NCBI GenBank assembly: GCA_910578575.1
Contig: CAJTQP010000076.1
Span: 1 to 9,754 of the forward strand
Direction of reading: 5' to 3'
DNA from: an uncultured Oscillospiraceae bacterium
Lineage (GTDB): Bacteria; Bacillota; Clostridia; Oscillospirales; Oscillospiraceae
Length of the DNA: 9,754 bases
Within the stretch, counting starts at the first letter, position 1. Every line of letters starts with the position of its first letter. Under the pieces are notes generated by a model. It was not told the DNA's origin. It made no database searches and saw nothing but the letters and a program-made list of their open reading frames with translations. Of the stretch, positions 6,205 to 9,754 are shown piece after piece. The translations under genes were made by a program, and so were the position numbers.

Positions 6205-7080
6205 ATGAACATCCAGTGGTACCCCGGTCACATGACCAAGACCCGGCGGATGATTGCCGAAAACCTAAAATTTGTAGACGTGGTGGCGGAGGTCATTGAC
6301 GCCCGCATCCCCATTGCCAGCCGGAACCCAGATATTGACGAGCTGGTGGGGGAGAAGCCACGGGTTGTGATCCTCAACCGGGCCGACCAGGCGGACCCCG
6401 CCGCCAGCAAGGCCTGGGGGGCCTATTACCGGGCCCAGGGGATGTCCGTGCTGGAGTGCGACGCCCGCAGCGGCACGGGGGTGAAGCGGTTCTCCCCGGT
6501 GATGCAGGAGGCGCTGAAGGAGCAGATCGCCCGCTGGCGGGAGAAGGGCCAGGTGGGCCGTCCCGTTCGGGCCATGGTGGTGGGCATCCCCAACGTGGGG
6601 AAATCCACCTTTATCAATAAAGTCGCCAAGCGCAAGTCTGCCAAGGCCTCTGACCGCCCCGGCGTGACCCGCGGGAAGCAGTGGATCACCGTGGACCAGA
6701 GCCTGGAACTGCTGGACACCCCCGGCATCCTCTGGCCCAAGTTCGAGGACGAGACCATCGGCCTCCACTTGGCCTTCACCGGGGCGGTGCGGGACGCCAT
6801 CATGGACGTGGAGACCCTGTCCTGCCACCTCATCGAGCTGCTGGCCAAGCGCAAGCCGGAGGCCCTCACCGCCCGCTTTAAGATCCAGCCCCAGGAGGGC
6901 AAGACCGGCTGGGAGCTGTTGGAGGAGGGCGCCCGGAAGCGGGGCTTTTTGATTTCCGGCGGCGAGGTGGATTTGGAGCGCATGGCCAACATCCTCCTGG
7001 ACGAGTTCCGGGGCGGCAAGCTGGGGCGCATCACCCTAGAGCTGCCGGAGGACTTGGAGGAGAGCCATGGAAGCTGCTGA
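6205..7080 (+). CDS. rbgA: Ribosome biogenesis GTPase RbgA (YlqF), circularly permuted
   Basis: The 291-residue GTPase acts in late 50S ribosomal subunit assembly. The GTPase motifs appear in the permuted order of this family: VDVVAEVIDARIP with D32-A-R (residues 24-36), G4 as NRAD (58-61), G5-like DARSG (86-90), G1 GIPNVGKS (127-134), the G2 Thr155 in GVTRG, and G3 DTPG (171-174). The N-terminal WYPGHM (5-10) is a hallmark of RbgA, and the C-terminal region of about 110 residues corresponds to the ANTAR-like RNA-binding domain. G4 has Arg where NKxD is usual, a conservative change. The gene opens the second operon, with a strong ribosome site and a promoter of its own, and its last 14 bases overlap rnhB. 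Confidence 0.95.
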   Translation: MNIQWYPGHMTKTRRMIAENLKFVDVVAEVIDARIPIASRNPDIDELVGEKPRVVILNRADQADPAASKAWGAYYRAQGMSVLECDARSGTGVKRFSPVMQEALKEQIARWREKGQVGRPVRAMVVGIPNVGKSTFINKVAKRKSAKASDRPGVTRGKQWITVDQSLELLDTPGILWPKFEDETIGLHLAFTGAVRDAIMDVETLSCHLIELLAKRKPEALTARFKIQPQEGKTGWELLEEGARKRGFLISGGEVDLERMANILLDEFRGGKLGRITLELPEDLEESHGSC

Positions 7081-7669
7081 GTTCTGGGCTTTTGAGGAGG
7101 AATGCTTCGCCCAGGGCCATAGCTTGGTGTGCGGCGTGGACGAGGCCGGCGTGGGCCCCTTGGCGGGGCCGGTATGCGCCGGGGCGGTGATCCTCCCCAG
7201 GGGGTGGACGGCCCCCTACCTAAACGATTCCAAAAAAGTCACGGAGAAGCGACGAGAGACGCTGTATGAACAGATCACCCAGGCGGCAGTGGCCTGGGCT
7301 GTGGGCTGGGCGGATGAGAAGGAGATCGACCAGATCAACATTCTCAACGCCCGGATGTTGGCCATGGAGCGGGCCATCCAGGGCCTGGCTGTGGAGCCTA
7401 GCTTTGCCCTCGTCGACGGGAATTGGAGCCAGGGGATCACCCTGCCCAACCGGACCATCGTGAAGGGGGACGGGAAGAGCGCCTCCATCGCGGCGGCCTC
7501 CATCCTGGCCAAGGTCTCCCGTGACCGCTTCATGTGTACTATGGCGGAGGAATATCCCCAATATGGCTTTGAGCGCCACAAAGGCTATCCCACCAAGCTG
7601 CATTACGCCCGGCTGCGGGAGTTTGGGCCCTGCCCCATCCACCGCCGCAGCTTTTTGAAAAAGCTGTGA
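7067..7669 (+). CDS. rnhB: Ribonuclease HII
   Basis: The 200-residue enzyme cleaves RNA in RNA-DNA hybrids and starts removal of single ribonucleotides from DNA. Family motifs are CGVDEAGVGPLAGPV (residues 22-36) with metal ligands Asp25 and Glu26, LNDSKKVTEKRRE (52-64), LVDGNW with Asp117, KGDGKSASIAAASILAKVSRDRFM with Asp135, and the C-terminal GYPTKLHYARLREFGPCPIHRRSF. The four acidic catalytic positions are all present and the length is usual. The odd point is GVG at 28-30 where the family has GRG, a motif that contacts the RNA-DNA junction. ATG 7067 has GGAGGA (7056-7061) at 5-base spacing and overlaps the rbgA end by 14 bases, so the two are probably translated from one message. Confidence 0.94.
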   Translation: MEAAEFWAFEEECFAQGHSLVCGVDEAGVGPLAGPVCAGAVILPRGWTAPYLNDSKKVTEKRRETLYEQITQAAVAWAVGWADEKEIDQINILNARMLAMERAIQGLAVEPSFALVDGNWSQGITLPNRTIVKGDGKSASIAAASILAKVSRDRFMCTMAEEYPQYGFERHKGYPTKLHYARLREFGPCPIHRRSFLKKL

Positions 7670-8034
7670 GGGGCGGCGACCGAACGGCCCTGGGCCTGTG
7701 GGGAGAGGAACAGGCGGCCCACTTTTTAGAGCAGGCGGGCTATCGTATTTTGGACCACCGCTTCCGCTGCCGGGAAGGGGAGCTGGATTTGGTGGCCAGC
7801 CAGGGGCAGTACCTCTGTTTCGTGGAGGTGAAGCTGCGGAAAAATGACCGTATGGCCCAGGCCAGGGAGTTCGTCACCCGGTCCAAGCAGCAGAAACTTC
7901 GCACCGCAGCCCTGCGGTACTTGATGGACCATCCCTCCAAGCTCCAGCCCCGCTTCGACGTGGTGGAAGTCTATGCCCCCCAGGGGGAGCAGACCCGGCA
8001 GCCGGTGATCCGCCACTGGCCCAATGCGTTTTGA
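7666..8034 (+). CDS. UPF0102 / YraN family endonuclease-fold protein
   Basis: The 122-residue product matches UPF0102 (YraN), a small family with a restriction-endonuclease-like fold and no settled cellular role; its usual neighbour is rnhB, as here. Visible blocks are GLWGEEQAAHFLEQAGYRIL (residues 10-29), REGELDLVA (36-44) with Glu39 and Asp41, FVEVK (52-56) with Glu54 and Lys56, and RFDVVEVY (96-103). The Asp...Glu-x-Lys arrangement is the nuclease-type active site and is intact. The start is GTG 7666, overlapping the rnhB stop in a GTGA junction. There is no clear Shine-Dalgarno site, so it probably depends on ribosomes finishing rnhB. Confidence 0.88.
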   Translation: MRGGDRTALGLWGEEQAAHFLEQAGYRILDHRFRCREGELDLVASQGQYLCFVEVKLRKNDRMAQAREFVTRSKQQKLRTAALRYLMDHPSKLQPRFDVVEVYAPQGEQTRQPVIRHWPNAF

Positions 8035-8098
8035 TTCATGCAGGATGTTTTGCATCTTACGATATTGTTTTGATTTTCAGAAAGGCATGTGATACCCA
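8035..8098 (+). other. Short AT-rich gap ahead of thrC, possible weak promoter
   Basis: This 64-base gap is noticeably AT-richer than the genes on either side. It holds TTGCAT (8050-8055), a fair -35, but no good -10 at the proper distance, and only a 4-bp stem (GATG/CATC around 8044-8056). No terminator is seen after yraN, so read-through into thrC is possible. I cannot support a definite promoter here. Confidence 0.25.
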
Positions 8099-9586
8099 AT
8101 GAACTATGTAAGCACAAGAGATAAGACCGTCTCCCTCAGCGCCAGCCAGGCCATTGCCCAGGGTTTGGCACGGGACGGCGGTCTGCTGACCCCCGAAGTG
8201 CTGCCCAAGCTCACCCCCGGCTTTTTCCGGGAACTGGTGGGGAAGTCCTACGGCCAGCGGGCGGTGGCGGTGATGAAGCTCTTCCTGGAGGATTTCTCCG
8301 AAGAGGAGCTGACCCGATACACCCAGGCGGGATACTCTGGGGAGAAGTTTGACGACAGCCGCATCGCCCCCCTCCACAGCCTCAACGAGGACACCTACTG
8401 CCTGGAGCTGTGGCATGGCCCCACCTCCGCCTTCAAGGACATGGCCTTGCAGTTGCTGCCCCACCTGCTCACCGCCTCCCTGGTGAAGAACCAGGAGGAG
8501 AAAACAGTGTGCATCCTGGTGGCTACCTCTGGGGACACCGGCAAGGCGGCCCTGGAGGGTTTCAAGGACGTGGAGGGTACCAAGATCCTGGTGTTTTACC
8601 CCAAAGACGGGGTGTCCGCCGTCCAGGCCTTGCAAATGCAGACCCAGCAGGGGGACAACGTGGGGGTGTGCGCCGTCCGGGGCAACTTCGACGACGCCCA
8701 GACCGGGGTGAAGGTCCTCTTCTCTGACGAAAAGCTCCGGGAAGACCTGGCCCAGCGGGGGTATTTCTTCTCCTCTGCCAACTCCATCAACTGGGGCCGC
8801 ATCCTGCCTCAGCTGGTGTACTATATCTCCGCCTACTGCGACCTGCTAGGCCAGGGGAAGATTCAGATGGGGGAGCGGGTGAACTACTGCGTACCCACCG
8901 GGAATTTTGGCAACATCCTGGCCTGCTGGTATGCCAAGGAGATGGGCCTGCCTGTGGGCAAGCTCATCTGCGCCTCCAACAGCAACAACGTCCTCACGGA
9001 CTTCATCAATAGCGGTACCTACAACAAGAACCGACCCTTCCACACCACCATGTCCCCCTCCATGGACATTCTGGTTTCCAGCAACCTGGAACGGCTGCTC
9101 TTTGCCCTCTCCGGCCAAGACGACAAGGCCGTGGCGGACTATATGGCCCAGTTGAAGGAGAAGGGGAGCTATACCGTCCCCGCCCCCATGATGGAGAAGC
9201 TCCGGGCGGACTTCACCGCCGGCTTCTGCGACGAAGCGGAGACCAGCGCCACCATTGCCAAGGTCTGGAAGGAGCAGGGCTATCTCATCGACCCCCACAC
9301 CGCCGTGGCTTACGCGGTGATGGAGCGCTACCGCAAGGAGAGCGGGGACAAGAACAAGACCGTCTTTGTCTCTACCGCCAGCCCCTTCAAGTTCTGCGAC
9401 AATGTGCTCAAGAGCCTGGGAGAACAGGAGGTCCGGGAGGGCCTGGATGCGCTGGATCAGTTGGCCCAGCTCTCTGGCCGCCCTGCGCCGGTGCCCCTGG
9501 CCTCCCTGCGGGACAAGGCGGTGCGCTTCCAGGAGACTGTGGACAAGGAAGCCATGATGGACGTGGTCCTGGACATGCTCCGCTGA
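8099..9586 (+). CDS. thrC: Threonine synthase
   Basis: The 495-residue product is a PLP enzyme of fold type II that converts O-phospho-L-homoserine to L-threonine. It has the length of the longer ThrC class. Marks are the N-terminal MNYVSTRDK and QGLARDGGLLTPEVLP (residues 21-36), LWHGPTSAFKDMALQLLP (104-121) with the PLP lysine Lys113, ATSGDTGKAALEGF (142-155), and PTGNFGNILACWYAKEMGLP with ASNSNNVLTDFINSG in the C-terminal half. The protein starts exactly as the family does, so ATG 8099 is well supported, but the ribosome site is weak: AAAGG (8081-8085) is 13 bases away. It is 64 bases after yraN, so it may be read through or have its own start. Threonine is the source of CobD's substrate, a metabolic link only. 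Confidence 0.95.
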   Translation: MNYVSTRDKTVSLSASQAIAQGLARDGGLLTPEVLPKLTPGFFRELVGKSYGQRAVAVMKLFLEDFSEEELTRYTQAGYSGEKFDDSRIAPLHSLNEDTYCLELWHGPTSAFKDMALQLLPHLLTASLVKNQEEKTVCILVATSGDTGKAALEGFKDVEGTKILVFYPKDGVSAVQALQMQTQQGDNVGVCAVRGNFDDAQTGVKVLFSDEKLREDLAQRGYFFSSANSINWGRILPQLVYYISAYCDLLGQGKIQMGERVNYCVPTGNFGNILACWYAKEMGLPVGKLICASNSNNVLTDFINSGTYNKNRPFHTTMSPSMDILVSSNLERLLFALSGQDDKAVADYMAQLKEKGSYTVPAPMMEKLRADFTAGFCDEAETSATIAKVWKEQGYLIDPHTAVAYAVMERYRKESGDKNKTVFVSTASPFKFCDNVLKSLGEQEVREGLDALDQLAQLSGRPAPVPLASLRDKAVRFQETVDKEAMMDVVLDMLR

Positions 9587-9601
9587 GGGCGAGGGATCAC
9601 T

Positions 9602-9754
9602 GTGGCACTGTACGCGATAGGGGACACCCACCTGTCCCTGGGCGCAGACAAGCCCATGGACGTGTTCGGCGGCGCCTGGGCGGGCTATCAGGAGAAGCTG
9701 GCCCAGGGGCTGTCGGTGCTCCGGCGGGAGGACACCCTGGTGATCGCCGGGGAC
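9602..9754 (+). CDS. Metallophosphoesterase, 5' end only (COG1768-like)
   Basis: The first 51 codons of a gene run off the right edge. The start is GTG 9602, with GAGGGA (9591-9596) 5 bases upstream, 15 bases after the thrC stop. The sequence begins MALYAIGDTHLSLG, where Asp8 and His10 form the first metal-binding motif (D-x-H) of calcineurin-type phosphoesterases. It continues with KPMDVFGGAW and ends at VIAGD, the start of the second motif (GD, usually GDxxW/H). The DKPMD-F-G-W pattern resembles the predicted phosphohydrolases of COG1768 found in Firmicutes. The substrate is unknown and the rest of the active site is not visible. Confidence 0.75.
   Translation, partial: MALYAIGDTHLSLGADKPMDVFGGAWAGYQEKLAQGLSVLRREDTLVIAGD

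Noticed and set aside
8035..8098. A threonine attenuator or T-box leader before thrC
   Set aside because: The gap is only 64 bases, with no leader peptide, no T-box-like structure and no terminator hairpin.
8846..9631. A 261-codon minus-strand frame over the end of thrC
   Set aside because: It is low-complexity (Gly, Val, His, Leu-rich) and opposite a fully conserved ThrC C-terminus.

Overview
The window looks like chromosome from a high-G+C member of the Firmicutes, class Clostridia. A gut Oscillospiraceae such as the Flavonifractor/Oscillibacter group is my best guess. The reasons are a G+C content well above 55% by eye, strong purine-rich Shine-Dalgarno sites, an RbgA/YlqF ribosome-assembly GTPase followed directly by rnhB and a UPF0102 gene, and anaerobic-type cobalamin genes. 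The taxon is inferred from gene content and style, not from a database match.

Positions 1-5474 (+ strand) are the end of a tightly packed cobalamin (vitamin B12) operon. It runs: 3' end of cobS, a very short cobU-like gene, a histidine phosphatase (cobC-like), cbiB, cobD, cobQ/cbiP and cbiC. Most junctions overlap or nearly touch, which indicates co-transcription and probably translational coupling. Most are lower-pathway steps. CobQ amidates to cobyric acid, CobD makes the aminopropanol phosphate, CbiB attaches it, the CobU slot should activate with GTP, CobS joins the lower ligand, and CobC removes a phosphate. CbiC is an upper-pathway (corrin ring) enzyme at the operon's tail. A perfect 20-bp hairpin directly after cbiC ends the operon. 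Promoter and any cobalamin riboswitch would lie to the left of the window.

Positions 5522-6031 (- strand) hold a visibly AT-richer GNAT acetyltransferase gene, convergent with the B12 operon and divergent from the next one. It looks like a recently acquired single gene. The 173-bp gap at 6032-6204 carries its promoter, a - strand terminator-like hairpin, and a promoter for the rightward genes.

Positions 6205-9754 (+ strand) contain a housekeeping run: rbgA (50S ribosome assembly), rnhB (RNase HII), a yraN/UPF0102 nuclease-fold protein, thrC (threonine synthase), and the first 51 codons of a metallophosphoesterase cut by the window end. ThrC makes L-threonine, the precursor of the threonine phosphate that CobD decarboxylates, but it sits in a different transcription unit.

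I found no CRISPR array, insertion sequence, tRNA or rRNA, and no gene-free stretch longer than 300 bases. I do not see a new multi-gene system. The most interesting points are the stripped-down CobU-like protein, which lacks the expected guanylylation histidine, and an RNase HII whose GRG motif reads GVG.
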